Assembly (NCBI RefSeq): GCF_000425445.1
Contig: NZ_AUDL01000012.1
Coordinates: 62,001-126,000, forward strand
From: Flavobacterium denitrificans DSM 15936
GTDB taxonomy: Bacteria > Bacteroidota > Bacteroidia > Flavobacteriales > Flavobacteriaceae
Length of the DNA: 64,000 bases
Direction: 5' to 3'
The notes beneath the pieces are model-generated. The model ran no database searches, was not told where the DNA came from, and was given only the letters and a program-made list of their open reading frames with translations. The translations under genes were made by a program, and so were the position numbers. This document shows, in pieces, positions 16,585 through 24,479 of the stretch (positions within the stretch are counted from its first letter, which is position 1; each line of letters opens with the position of its first letter).

Positions 16585-16956
16585 ATGAAAAAGGTTACAA
16601 CAATTTTAATGTTTACTTTGATGTTTTTTATGATTATCTCCTGCAGCAAAAGTGATGATGCGGCAATAGTAGATTGTTTCGGAGACTCAATATTGACAGA
16701 GTTAAAACATTCTGCAGATGGCACAAACACAAAAATAATTAATTATTCAATACACTAGAGTGGTAGCAATACTGTAACTTCTGTAAAATGGACTTTTGGA
16801 GACGGAACGGCTGTTCAAACAGTAACCGGAACAACAGGAGCTGTATCGCATACATATACTGCCGCAGGGACTTATGAAGTGAAAGCGGATGTGACAATTT
16901 CCAAAGGAGGGGGGAGCTGTACAGTGAGTCCAAAGAAAAGTGTTACTGTGAATTAA
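16585..16956 (+). pseudogene. PKD-domain lipoprotein interrupted by an in-frame TAG
   Basis: Starting at ATG 16585 the frame encodes a lipoprotein signal (lipobox ISC, then SKSDD). It runs to codon 58, where a TAG lies at 16756-16758. The same frame then stays open to TAA at 16954-16956. The second half is a good PKD domain: VKWTFGDGTAV and VSHTYTAAGTYEVKA. Without the stop the protein would be 123 residues. No frameshift is needed, so one base change (or a sequencing error) explains it. A promoter box and a terminator flank it. Confidence 0.8.
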
Positions 16957-16968
16957 CATAAAATGCAA

Positions 16969-16998
16969 AGCCTGAATTTAAAGTTCAGGCTTTTTTAT
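16969..16998. terminator. Terminator between PKD pseudogene and nadD
   Basis: Stem AAGCCTGAA / TTCAGGCTT with a TTTAAAG loop and T6 on the plus strand. It lies 12 bp past the PKD stop and 18 bp before the end of the minus-strand nadD, so it may act in both directions. Confidence 0.8.
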
Positions 16999-17015
16999 TT
17001 TGTTGCTTTGTATAT

Positions 17016-17597
17016 TTACTTTTTGTAAAAATTATTGTGATCAATATAATCCCAAACCTTTGGAGGTAACAAAGGCTGAATATTTTTGCCTTCTTTAATG
17101 TTCTTTCGAATAAAGGTTGAAGAAATCTCTACAATCGGCGCATCGATAACATGAATTTTTGGATGCGATTTTAACTCGACATTTTCAGGCTCTTCTGAGA
17201 TTCTCGGATACACATAAATATCATGATTTTCTAAAATCACATCATAGTTTCTCCATTTATGAAACGTTTTCAGATTGTCTTCGCCCATAATCAATGAAAA
17301 TTCATGATTTGGATATTTCTCTTGCAAATGAGCAAGTGTAATAACTGTATAGCTTGGCTGGGGCAATTTAAATTCAATATCCGATGGTTTTATCTTTGGA
17401 TAATCTTCTGTTGCCAGAAAAACCATTTGAAGGCGTTGTTGGTCGTCTAGCAAAGTAGCTTTCTTCTTTAACGGATTATGAGGTGTAACCACCATCCAAA
17501 TTTGGTCTAAACCAGCATATTCTGCCATGTGATTGGCAATGATCAAATGACCAACATGAATGGGGTTGTAAGTTCCGAAATATAGACCTATTTTCAT
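17016..17597 (-). CDS. nadD: Nicotinate-nucleotide adenylyltransferase
   Basis: 193 residues. The nucleotidyltransferase signature GTYNPIHVGHLIIA (8-21) and the C-terminal ISSTFIRKNI (SxxxIR motif) identify NadD. PHNPLKK is the typical substrate-binding loop. It converts nicotinate mononucleotide and ATP to deamido-NAD in cytosolic NAD synthesis. It is the third gene of a minus-strand run yicC-gmk-nadD, an order seen in other Bacteroidota, though a foldback repeat of about 100 bp separates it from gmk. Confidence 0.96.
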   Translation of the reverse strand: MKIGLYFGTYNPIHVGHLIIANHMAEYAGLDQIWMVVTPHNPLKKKATLLDDQQRLQMVFLATEDYPKIKPSDIEFKLPQPSYTVITLAHLQEKYPNHEFSLIMGEDNLKTFHKWRNYDVILENHDIYVYPRISEEPENVELKSHPKIHVIDAPIVEISSTFIRKNIKEGKNIQPLLPPKVWDYIDHNNFYKK

Positions 17598-17600
17598 TTT

Positions 17601-17700
17601 GTAGCGTTTCGCAGAGTCTCGCTAAGATAACACAAAGATTCGCAAAGTTTCTAATTAAGCTTCGCGAATCTTTGTGTTTTGTTTTGTATATCTCTGCGGA
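17601..17700. repeat. Foldback repeat, family F (CGCAAAGATTCGCAAAG words)
   Basis: CACAAAGATTCGCAAAG pairs with CTTCGCGAATCTTTGTG, flanked by an outer pair CGCAGAG / CTCTGCG. It fills the nadD-gmk gap. Confidence 0.75.
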
Positions 17701-17706
17701 ATAAAA

Positions 17707-18279
17707 TTATTTACTTACGAAATCTTTTACCAATTGGTGGGCTTCCTGCAATGCTACTGGCAAATCATAGTTTTTAATGATTACATCAAATTGTGGTGCA
17801 GTTGCCAATTCAACCGAAGCTTTTGCAATACGCATGTTAATTTTGTCTTCGCTCTCCGTAGAGCGTTCTTTCAACCTACGTTTAAGTTCGTCAACACTTG
17901 GCGGTTTAACAAAAACGGCTAAAGTCTGTTCTGGAAATTTATGCTTAATACGAAGTCCGCCGGCAACATCAATGTCAAAAATTACATTTTTTCCTAAAGC
18001 CCAGATTCTTTCAATTTCTGATTTTAAAGTTCCGTAGAAGTTATCACGGTAAACTTCTTCCCATTCTAAGAAATCTTCAGCTTTTATGTGTTTTTTGAAT
18101 TCTTCTAAAGAAATGAAATAATAATCTTTTCCGTTGATTTCTCCCTCACGTGGATCGCGTGAAGCGGCTGAGATCGAAAATTCCAGATTTAAATCTTCTT
18201 TCCCTAGCAAATGTCTTACGATAGTTGTTTTTCCTGATCCCGATGGTGCTGAAAAAACAATTAATTTTCCTTTGTTCAT
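17707..18279 (-). CDS. gmk: Guanylate kinase
   Basis: 190 residues with the P-loop SAPSGSGKTTI near the N-terminus and the GMP-binding blocks SRDPREGEINGKDYYF and EWEEVYRDNFYGT. FDIDVAGGLRIK is the Walker-B-like region. It phosphorylates GMP to GDP in the cytosol. It follows yicC and precedes nadD, each separated by short foldback repeats. Confidence 0.97.
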   Translation of the reverse strand: MNKGKLIVFSAPSGSGKTTIVRHLLGKEDLNLEFSISAASRDPREGEINGKDYYFISLEEFKKHIKAEDFLEWEEVYRDNFYGTLKSEIERIWALGKNVIFDIDVAGGLRIKHKFPEQTLAVFVKPPSVDELKRRLKERSTESEDKINMRIAKASVELATAPQFDVIIKNYDLPVALQEAHQLVKDFVSK

Positions 18280-18286
18280 TATTGTT

Positions 18287-18371
18287 ATGCTTTAAGCTTT
18301 AGGCTGTAGGCCTTAGGCTTTAATTTGATTTCGTTTTTAGCTTATTGCCTATAGCTTAAAGCTTACAGCGT
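18287..18371. repeat. Foldback of GCTTTAAGCTTTAGGC words
   Basis: The left arm GCTTTAAGCTTTAGGCTGTA pairs with the right arm TGCCTATAGCTTAAAGCTTAC. It fills the whole yicC-gmk gap. Confidence 0.8.
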
Positions 18372-18373
18372 TT

Positions 18374-19234
18374 TTACAAAACATTCAAAACCTGTTCTTT
18401 GATTTTCTCCAATTCATCCTTCATCATCACAACCAATTTTTGCATTTGAGCGTGATTTGATTTTGAACCCATTGTATTGATTTCACGTCCCATTTCCTGA
18501 GTGATGAAACCCAATTTTCTACCGTTAGCTTCGGTCCCGTTTAAAGTTTCTAGGAAATAGTCCAAATGGTTTGTTAAGCGCACTTTTTCTTCGGTAATAT
18601 CTAATTTCTCTAAATAATAGATTAATTCTTGCTCAAAACGATTTTCATCGACATTAACCTGCAATTCTGAAATAGCAGCTTGCAGACGGTCTTTTATTGC
18701 TTGAATGCGCTCTGAGTCCAAAGCCAAAGTATCGTTCATGTATTGGCGAATGTTTGCTATGCGAAGATTGAATTCTCTTTCAAGAGCTTCTCCTTCATCT
18801 TTTCTAAAACTTAAGATGTTTTGTAGCGCTTCATCAATTGTAACCTGAATTTGATCCCAATCATTTTCATCAATTTCTTCGCGTTCTGTTTTTAATGTAT
18901 CAGGCATACGAACAGCCATTTTCATTAATTCAGTTACGTCAGCATCAGGATAAACTTCTTGTAATTGCGCGATATAATTTTTTACAACAGGAACATTAAC
19001 TTTAGTCGAAGTTTGCTCGGCAGTACTTTCAATATAAATGCCGAAATCAATTTTTCCTCTTTCAAGTTTGGTTGAAATCAAAGTTCTTAAACCCAATTCC
19101 ATTTCGCGATAAACTGAAGGCATTCGCACGTTTAAGTCAAGGCCTTTGCTGTTTAGCGATTTTACTTCAACCGTAATTTTTTTTGTAGGCAATTGCAAAG
19201 AAGCTTTGCCAAACCCTGTCATAGATTGTATCAT
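18374..19234 (-). CDS. YicC/YloC family endoribonuclease-like protein
   Basis: 286 residues. The N-terminal MIQSMTGFGKASLQL and VEVKSLNSKGLDLNVRMP are the YicC_N signature. The C-terminal DUF1732 block holds EELIYYLEK-like helices and EMGREINTMGSKSNHAQMQ. The family (YicC in E. coli, YloC in Bacillus) is linked to RNA cleavage. Conserved linkage to gmk is usual. A TATCTTTG box at 19254-19261 (minus strand) is the likely promoter of the yicC-gmk-nadD run. Confidence 0.93.
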   Translation of the reverse strand: MIQSMTGFGKASLQLPTKKITVEVKSLNSKGLDLNVRMPSVYREMELGLRTLISTKLERGKIDFGIYIESTAEQTSTKVNVPVVKNYIAQLQEVYPDADVTELMKMAVRMPDTLKTEREEIDENDWDQIQVTIDEALQNILSFRKDEGEALEREFNLRIANIRQYMNDTLALDSERIQAIKDRLQAAISELQVNVDENRFEQELIYYLEKLDITEEKVRLTNHLDYFLETLNGTEANGRKLGFITQEMGREINTMGSKSNHAQMQKLVVMMKDELEKIKEQVLNVL

Positions 19235-19253
19235 ATAATTGAGTATAAAGGCG

Positions 19254-19261
19254 CAAAGATA
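19254..19261 (-). promoter_or_regulatory. -7 box TATCTTTG upstream of yicC
   Basis: Perfect minus-strand TAnnTTTG box 19 bp before the yicC ATG. No correctly spaced TTG was found. Confidence 0.5.
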
Positions 19262-19328
19262 ATTAAAAGTTTGCTGCTTTGTGTTGTAAATTGTTAATCA
19301 GTTTCGTACAGTAATATTTTTATTTTTC

Positions 19329-19676
19329 TTACGATAATGCTTTTATTACTTCGGCTACATTTTTTTGGCTGTTGCCAATGTAAATTTTGCCGTCAATAAT
19401 AAAAACCGGACGACTTAAGAAAGTATAATGCTCCAAGATATATTTTTTAAAATCTGCCTCTGTCAGATTTTTGTTTTTTAAGTCCATCGACTTATACAAT
19501 TGTGCTTTTTTGCTGAATAAAGCCTCGTAGCTTGCAGAAAGTTTATACATTTCTTCTAGTTGTTCTTCTGTAATCGGTTCTTGTCTGATGTCTTGAAAGA
19601 CTAAATTGTTTTCAGGCAAACTTTTGATGATTTTGCGACAAGTATCGCAAGAGGCTAAATAATATATTTTGTTCAT
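19329..19676 (-). CDS. ArsC/Spx family thioredoxin-fold protein
   Basis: 115 residues. It begins IYYLASCDTCRKII, with CxxC at positions 10-13 as in the ArsC/Spx/YffB family, and has the RPVFIIDGKIYIG block near residue 90, where arsenate reductases carry a conserved Arg-Pro. The presence of two cysteines resembles Spx or YffB more than classical ArsC. No ars genes are nearby, so arsenate reduction is doubtful. Role: a thiol-redox protein of uncertain target. Confidence 0.8.
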   Translation of the reverse strand: MNKIYYLASCDTCRKIIKSLPENNLVFQDIRQEPITEEQLEEMYKLSASYEALFSKKAQLYKSMDLKNKNLTEADFKKYILEHYTFLSRPVFIIDGKIYIGNSQKNVAEVIKALS

Positions 19677-19755
19677 TTTTTACAAATTTTGTTAGACATA
19701 CAAAGAAAATCCATTTGAAGCTTAAAATTGCCTAATTTTAGAAAAAAATATAGCT

Positions 19756-20211
19756 ATGAATCCAGTTTTTGATGTACAGAAAACGATTAGGCAAAATTTG
19801 CTTAAAATTTTAGACAATCACTCACTCGAGCAGTTAAATAAGATACCGCAGGGCTTCAGCAATAATTTGATTTGGAATATTGCCCACTGTGTTGCCACAC
19901 ATCAGGTTTTGGTTTATAAATTATCCGGACTTCCAACAATGGTTCCGGAAAAATTTATCGAAAAATACCGAAAAGGTACTAAACCAGAAGGTGATGTTTC
20001 TCAAGCTGAAGTTGATGAAGTGAGAGCATTGCTCCAATCTACGTTCGAACAAGTGCAAAAAGATTATGAAGCTAAAATATTCAAGACTTATCGTGAATAC
20101 GAGACCAGTGTTGGTTTTACATTACGAAATGTTGATGGTGCTTTGAGTTTTAATAATTATCACGAAGGGTTGCATGTCGGAATTGCAATGAGTATTCGCA
20201 AGTTTGTTTAA
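19756..20211 (+). CDS. DinB-family protein
   Basis: 151 residues forming a predicted four-helix bundle. The spaced histidines (IAHCVATHQVLVYKLSG near 46-62 and NYHEGLHVGIA near 137-147) are the metal-site pattern of DinB/YfiT proteins. Relatives act as metal-dependent thiol transferases (bacillithiol-type) or are of unknown function. Monocistronic with a strong terminator. Confidence 0.85.
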   Translation: MNPVFDVQKTIRQNLLKILDNHSLEQLNKIPQGFSNNLIWNIAHCVATHQVLVYKLSGLPTMVPEKFIEKYRKGTKPEGDVSQAEVDEVRALLQSTFEQVQKDYEAKIFKTYREYETSVGFTLRNVDGALSFNNYHEGLHVGIAMSIRKFV

Positions 20212-20246
20212 AAATAAATCCTGCTTTTGGCAGGATTTATTTTTTA
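20212..20246. terminator. Bidirectional terminator between dinB-like gene and rlpA-like gene
   Basis: Stem AAATAAATCCTGC / GCAGGATTTATTT with a 4-base T loop and T-runs. It starts right after the DinB stop and overlaps the stop codon region of the convergent RlpA gene. Confidence 0.8.
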
Positions 20247-20726
20247 TTCTATAATGGTTTCAATTGTCACTTTCATAGCGCCGGCGCCTTTACTTTTTGT
20301 AATTTCCATAAACGCACGTTTTGAAAGATCTATTTCGCGAGTTTTTACAAATGGGCCACGATCGGTGATTTTTACAATTACAAATTTTCCGTTAGCTTCA
20401 TTGGTTACTTTCACACGAGTTCCAAAAGGGAGTTTTTTATGAGCCGCGGTATATTTGCTATTGCTGAAACGACTTCCGTCTGCGGTTTTTTTACCATTAA
20501 AACGATCAGCATAGTAGGAGGCGTGAGCGTTTTTTTTGTAAACTTTTAATTTTAATCCTTTATCTGTAAAGACGGAGTCTGTTGGCAAAGGTATTAAGGT
20601 AGGTTTTGTTATAGTATCTTGAGTTTTTGGCTCGATAACGGGCTTGGTTTGGCTTATAACGAAAGTAAAGCAACATATAAAAGTTGCCGTAAGCATCGTG
20701 AGTATAAAGTTTTTTTTGTTTTTCAT
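20244..20726 (-). CDS. RlpA-like double-psi beta-barrel protein
   Basis: 160 residues with an N-terminal signal/anchor (about 7-26). The RlpA double-psi barrel has the motif ASYYADRFNGKKTADGSRF, then AAHKKLPFGTRVKVTNEANGK, and VVKITDRGPF, which includes the catalytic Asp seen in lytic transglycosylases. No SPOR domain is present. RlpA acts at the cell envelope on denuded peptidoglycan glycan strands. The protein is short, carrying only anchor plus catalytic domain. Confidence 0.88.
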   Translation of the reverse strand: MKNKKNFILTMLTATFICCFTFVISQTKPVIEPKTQDTITKPTLIPLPTDSVFTDKGLKLKVYKKNAHASYYADRFNGKKTADGSRFSNSKYTAAHKKLPFGTRVKVTNEANGKFVIVKITDRGPFVKTREIDLSKRAFMEITKSKGAGAMKVTIETIIE

Positions 20727-20776
20727 GGGTTATTTTTTTCAGACTTGGGGAGTTTGTACAAATAATATGCCATTAT

Positions 20777-20807
20777 AAAAAAAGTCCTACAAAATTAGGA
20801 CTTTTTT
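20777..20807. terminator. Terminator downstream of the 4-TM membrane protein
   Basis: Stem AAAAAAGTCCTA / TAGGACTTTTTT. It lies just past the stop (20810) of the minus-strand gene and separates it from rlpA. Confidence 0.8.
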
Positions 20808-20809
20808 GT

Positions 20810-21232
20810 TTAGAACCATAAGTTCCAAGGAATTCTGCTTAAAATAAGCAATAATCCTAAACCGTAAAAAATAGCAAAGGTTTTGAATTTTGCTTCGCTG
20901 TTTATTAATTTTTTATGTTTTGACCATCCTATGGTGATCAAGATGATTGCAATAATGTTAATTAGTGGGTGCTCAAGTGAAGTAAGTCTCAACTCAGCAT
21001 TAGACATTTCTCCAAAAGCGGCTTTTCCAAGCGGAGATACAAAATAAAGGATTAGACCAATTAATAATTGCGTATGAGTTCCAATTAAAGCAAATAATGA
21101 AATTTTGCGGTCTTTGGCAGTGAATTCTTTTTTAGAATTTAAGCCTATTATAGCATTTACAACTGCAACTAAAAGAAGCAATAAAGCTAAATAAGCCCAG
21201 CCTGAGTGAAATTTTTGTAAAAAATGATACAT
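20810..21232 (-). CDS. Four-helix membrane protein (cytochrome b-like family)
   Basis: 140 residues with four predicted membrane helices. Conserved-looking His residues occur in FHSGWAYLALLLL (His9), IGTHTQLLIGL (His53) and SLEHPLINIIAI (His87). The family is often labelled cytochrome b in Bacteroidota because of these His, but haem binding is not shown. It has its own terminator. Function unknown. Confidence 0.8.
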   Translation of the reverse strand: MYHFLQKFHSGWAYLALLLLLVAVVNAIIGLNSKKEFTAKDRKISLFALIGTHTQLLIGLILYFVSPLGKAAFGEMSNAELRLTSLEHPLINIIAIILITIGWSKHKKLINSEAKFKTFAIFYGLGLLLILSRIPWNLWF

Positions 21233-21278
21233 AATTGTGTTTTTTGTTTAAAACAAATATAGAAAAAAAGGCTATAAA

Positions 21279-21315
21279 AAAAACGGCATTAAACTAAAAG
21301 TCAATGCCGTTTTTA
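21279..21315. terminator. Terminator of the TonB-dependent receptor gene
   Basis: Stem AAAAACGGCATT / AATGCCGTTTTT, 23 bp past the stop of the minus-strand receptor gene. Confidence 0.85.
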
Positions 21316-21337
21316 CTATTTATTAAGATTCTAAATT

Positions 21338-24166
21338 TTAGAAATCGTAACGTAATGTGAAGTTCCAAGTTCTTCCAAATCCGAAGAATACTTGATTGTT
21401 AGTTGCTACACCGTTCCAAACTAATCCGTTAGAAGCGTAAGTTCCATTTGAACCAGCTGGTTGTCCAGCAGCTACAGGAAGGTTATCATCTGCAAAGAAG
21501 TTAGTTCTAGATTCAGCGATGTAAGTTTTGTCAAAAACGTTGTTAACATTTAATCTGAAGTTTACAGATTTGTCTTTGTTTTGACCAACTAACATTTTGT
21601 AAGAGAAACCAGCGTCAAATAATCCGTAAGCAGGTAATTGTAATGAACCTTTGTTTACAGGGTTTGTGAAGCTATTTGGGCTGATACCAGCGTATAAATT
21701 GTCGTTGTAGTTGTAGTTAGCATCTAAAAACACTCTTGTTAATACTTCGTAAGAAGCTCCTAAAGATGCTGTCATTTGAGCTGCATCACCAACTTTTACA
21801 CCGTCCATGTATACAGTTGCTGCTTCATATCCAGGAACTGGAGTATTGTCAACTTGCCAGTAAGCATTTAATTTAGCATTGCCTTTGTATTCCCAGATTC
21901 CGTAAGAAATCATACCATTAACTCTTAATTTGTCTGTAATGTTAGAGCTTCCTTCAAATTCAATTCCTGAGTGAACTTCGTTAAGACCAACATATTCAGT
22001 ATAAGTTGTATTTGCTGGAATAGTTGGAGAAGTTGGTAAAGCATTACCTCTTAAGTATCTATCATTCCAGTTTGTATTGTAAACGTTAACAGAAGCATTA
22101 AAGAATCTTGAACGGAAAGAGTAACCAGCTTCAAAACCTAAGATTTTCTCATTAGTAAGGTTAGGGTTTACTGTAGATTTGTTATTAGGGTATACTGAGT
22201 TAAAGAATGGTTGTCTTGAGTAGTATCCTGCATTAACAAAAACATTGTTTTTTTCGTTAAGGTTGTAGTTAACTCCCCCTTTTACGTTTCCACCTAAGAT
22301 ATTTTCGTAATCTGTTGACGATAAAGGATCAGTTGGCAAGTAAAGGAAATCATCTTCTCTTTTGAAACCTTGTTGAGAAATTGCTCCTTGAACGAATGCA
22401 GTTAAATTGTCTTTAGAGTACTCTAATTGAGTAAATGCACCATACCATCTAACTTTTCCAGTACTATTAAAAGAGATTTTTTCGTATTCTTTTTTATCAA
22501 AAACATTCCATTGAACGTTTGTTGGATAAGTAGTTGTCAGGTGTCTAGCTGGGTCGCTTTTCTTAGAAGTATCGTAAAACTCATCAGCACCAAATAAATC
22601 ATTTAATACAGTAAAGTGGTATCCTGTGTAAGTTCTTGCATCAACACCAAAGTCTAATGTTAATGTTTGAGATAATTTTTTGTTTAAGTTGATTACAGCT
22701 CCATACCAGTCATGTGAGTTGATAGAAGATGTTTGAGAAATACCTGATGTACCTGTACTTGCACCATTAGCAGCACTTGAACCAGAAGAGAATGTGTTTT
22801 GGTAAACACCACCTACTTTAGCTCTTGTTTGAGGGCCTGTAAAACCATTGATGTTAACAGGTTGTCCTGAGTTGTAAGCTACAATTTTATCATAATCAAT
22901 TAATCCATCAGGTCTTCTGAATGCAATAAGGTCATTGTAAGATTTTCCTCTAATTCCACCAGCAGCACTAGCTCCAGCTCCACGACCTAAAGACGCGTAA
23001 AGTACAGAAGAAAGTTTTGTAGTTTCATTGATTTTGTAATCCCAGTTGAAAGAACCAATTGGTTTATGGTAGTAGTTTTTTCTGATGTTGTATTCTTCTC
23101 CATTACGATATCCAGTATCAGCGTTGTATCTGATGTTTGGTTCGTCAAGGCTACCGTATTGTTGGTAAGTAGCAATTGTAGAAGCAGTAGATCTTTGGTT
23201 GTGCCATTGTGGCGCACCAGTTACTGTTAATTGGAAATCATGTGTTCCGCTTTTGTTTCCATATCCTAAAGCTACATAGTAGTTAGATCCTTCAAATGCA
23301 GTTCCAGGGATGTAACCATCTCCCATTGTTTGAGACAATAAGATCGAAGCAGAAAGTCCATTGCTTAGTTTTCCTGTGCTATATGAACCTTGGATTTTAA
23401 AGTTTCTTCCGTTACCGAACATAGAAGCGAAAGATCCGCCTTCTTTTCTGTCAGAAGCTTTAGTAAGAATATTGATTGTACCACCAACAGAAGGAGATAC
23501 TAATTTAGAAGATCCTAAACCTCTTTGAACTTGAATAACAGAAGCTACATCTGATAAACCAGCCCAGTTACTCCAGTAAACAGAACCATTTTCCATGTCG
23601 TTAACTGGCATACCGTTGATCATAACAGCGATGTTGTTTTGGTTAAAACCACGTAATGTGATTCTTGAATCTCCAAAACCACCACCTGATTTAGTTGCGT
23701 ATACAGAAGGAGTGTTTCTTAAGATTTCAGGGAACTCTTGAGTTCCTAATTTTTGTTGAATTTCTGCTGCTTTAATTGTCGATACAGCAACTGGAGTTTT
23801 TCTGTCTTTAGCAACGTCTACTACAGTACTTTTTACTACAATTTCGCTTAATTCATTTGAGTTAGATGTTAAAACAATCTCGCCCAAATTAGTTGTCGAT
23901 CCATTTGTAACTGTAAATTTTACAGTTTTGCTGTCGTATCCTAAGAAAGAGACAACAATCTCTCCTGAACCTGTTGTAGAATTTAAGGTAAATTTACCAT
24001 CAAAATCTGTTGAAGTTGCTGTAGATGATCCTTTGATCGCTACGTTTGCTCCTGGTAATGAACCCGATCCGTCGGTAATTGTACCAGTAACTTTTCCTTG
24101 AGAAAATACGGTCGAAACTATCATAAAAAATAGTCCAGTAAGTAACCAATTTTTCATTTTCTTCAT
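21338..24166 (-). CDS. TonB-dependent receptor with carboxypeptidase-like N-terminal domain
   Basis: 942 residues. A signal peptide (ends VFSQG) is followed by a carboxypeptidase-regulatory-like domain (about 24-100; GKVTGTITDGSGSLPGANV). The plug domain comes next (TPVAVSTIKAAEIQQ, then ITLRGFNQNNIAVMINGMP). A beta-barrel ends in the aromatic WNFTLRYDF. It transports a large ligand across the outer membrane using TonB energy. No SusD partner, sigma factor or binding lipoprotein is adjacent, so this is not a typical SusC/D locus and the ligand (siderophore or other nutrient) is unknown. A second ATG (codon 4) is an alternative start. Confidence 0.93.
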   Translation of the reverse strand: MKKMKNWLLTGLFFMIVSTVFSQGKVTGTITDGSGSLPGANVAIKGSSTATSTDFDGKFTLNSTTGSGEIVVSFLGYDSKTVKFTVTNGSTTNLGEIVLTSNSNELSEIVVKSTVVDVAKDRKTPVAVSTIKAAEIQQKLGTQEFPEILRNTPSVYATKSGGGFGDSRITLRGFNQNNIAVMINGMPVNDMENGSVYWSNWAGLSDVASVIQVQRGLGSSKLVSPSVGGTINILTKASDRKEGGSFASMFGNGRNFKIQGSYSTGKLSNGLSASILLSQTMGDGYIPGTAFEGSNYYVALGYGNKSGTHDFQLTVTGAPQWHNQRSTASTIATYQQYGSLDEPNIRYNADTGYRNGEEYNIRKNYYHKPIGSFNWDYKINETTKLSSVLYASLGRGAGASAAGGIRGKSYNDLIAFRRPDGLIDYDKIVAYNSGQPVNINGFTGPQTRAKVGGVYQNTFSSGSSAANGASTGTSGISQTSSINSHDWYGAVINLNKKLSQTLTLDFGVDARTYTGYHFTVLNDLFGADEFYDTSKKSDPARHLTTTYPTNVQWNVFDKKEYEKISFNSTGKVRWYGAFTQLEYSKDNLTAFVQGAISQQGFKREDDFLYLPTDPLSSTDYENILGGNVKGGVNYNLNEKNNVFVNAGYYSRQPFFNSVYPNNKSTVNPNLTNEKILGFEAGYSFRSRFFNASVNVYNTNWNDRYLRGNALPTSPTIPANTTYTEYVGLNEVHSGIEFEGSSNITDKLRVNGMISYGIWEYKGNAKLNAYWQVDNTPVPGYEAATVYMDGVKVGDAAQMTASLGASYEVLTRVFLDANYNYNDNLYAGISPNSFTNPVNKGSLQLPAYGLFDAGFSYKMLVGQNKDKSVNFRLNVNNVFDKTYIAESRTNFFADDNLPVAAGQPAGSNGTYASNGLVWNGVATNNQVFFGFGRTWNFTLRYDF

Positions 24167-24191
24167 TTGTTATTTAGTTTATTGTTTTTGG

Positions 24192-24199
24192 CAAAATTA
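24192..24199 (-). promoter_or_regulatory. -7 box TAATTTTG upstream of the TonB-dependent receptor
   Basis: Matches TAnnTTTG, 25 bp before the ATG on the minus strand. The nearest upstream TTG is 25 bp away, somewhat long. Confidence 0.4.
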
Positions 24200-24420
24200 T
24201 AACAATAAAATCAGATAATGTTATCAAAATGTTAAGAAAAATTAGTTTTACGTTTTTCGTTGCGCATTAAAATGATTTTTTCTTTTTTCATTAAAAATAA
24301 TAACGTTTTTTTTAATTTTGACTAGTATTTATTGTTAAAATAGCAATGAATTTCGTAATGGTGTAGCGCTAAACTTGCAAAATTGATTCTGTTTTGGGCG
24401 TTTTGAGGCATTTTTATACG
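24200..24420. other. Gene-free upstream region of the TonB-dependent receptor
   Basis: AT-rich with runs of T. No ORF, tRNA or clear palindrome was seen except the terminator that follows. Possible regulatory sites cannot be named. Confidence 0.4.
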
Positions 24421-24456
24421 AAAAAACGCCTTAATTTTCATTAAATCAAGGCGTTT
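24421..24456 (-). terminator. pgi terminator
   Basis: Stem AAACGCCTT / AAGGCGTTT followed on the minus strand by T6, 24 bp past the pgi stop. Confidence 0.85.
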
Positions 24457-24479
24457 CAGAATGTTATAAAAATCAGAGA

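Noticed and set aside
16739-16968. Two overlapping minus-strand ORFs opposite the PKD gene
   Set aside because: They are shadows of the PKD coding frame; the plus strand has the lipoprotein signal, PKD motifs, promoter box and terminator.
19329-19676. Arsenate reductase as part of an arsenic resistance operon
   Set aside because: No arsR, arsB or acr3 genes nearby, and the N-terminal CxxC looks more like the Spx/YffB branch.
21338-24166. TonB-dependent receptor as part of a SusC/SusD polysaccharide locus
   Set aside because: No SusD-like gene, glycoside hydrolase or regulator lies next to it; both neighbours are unrelated.
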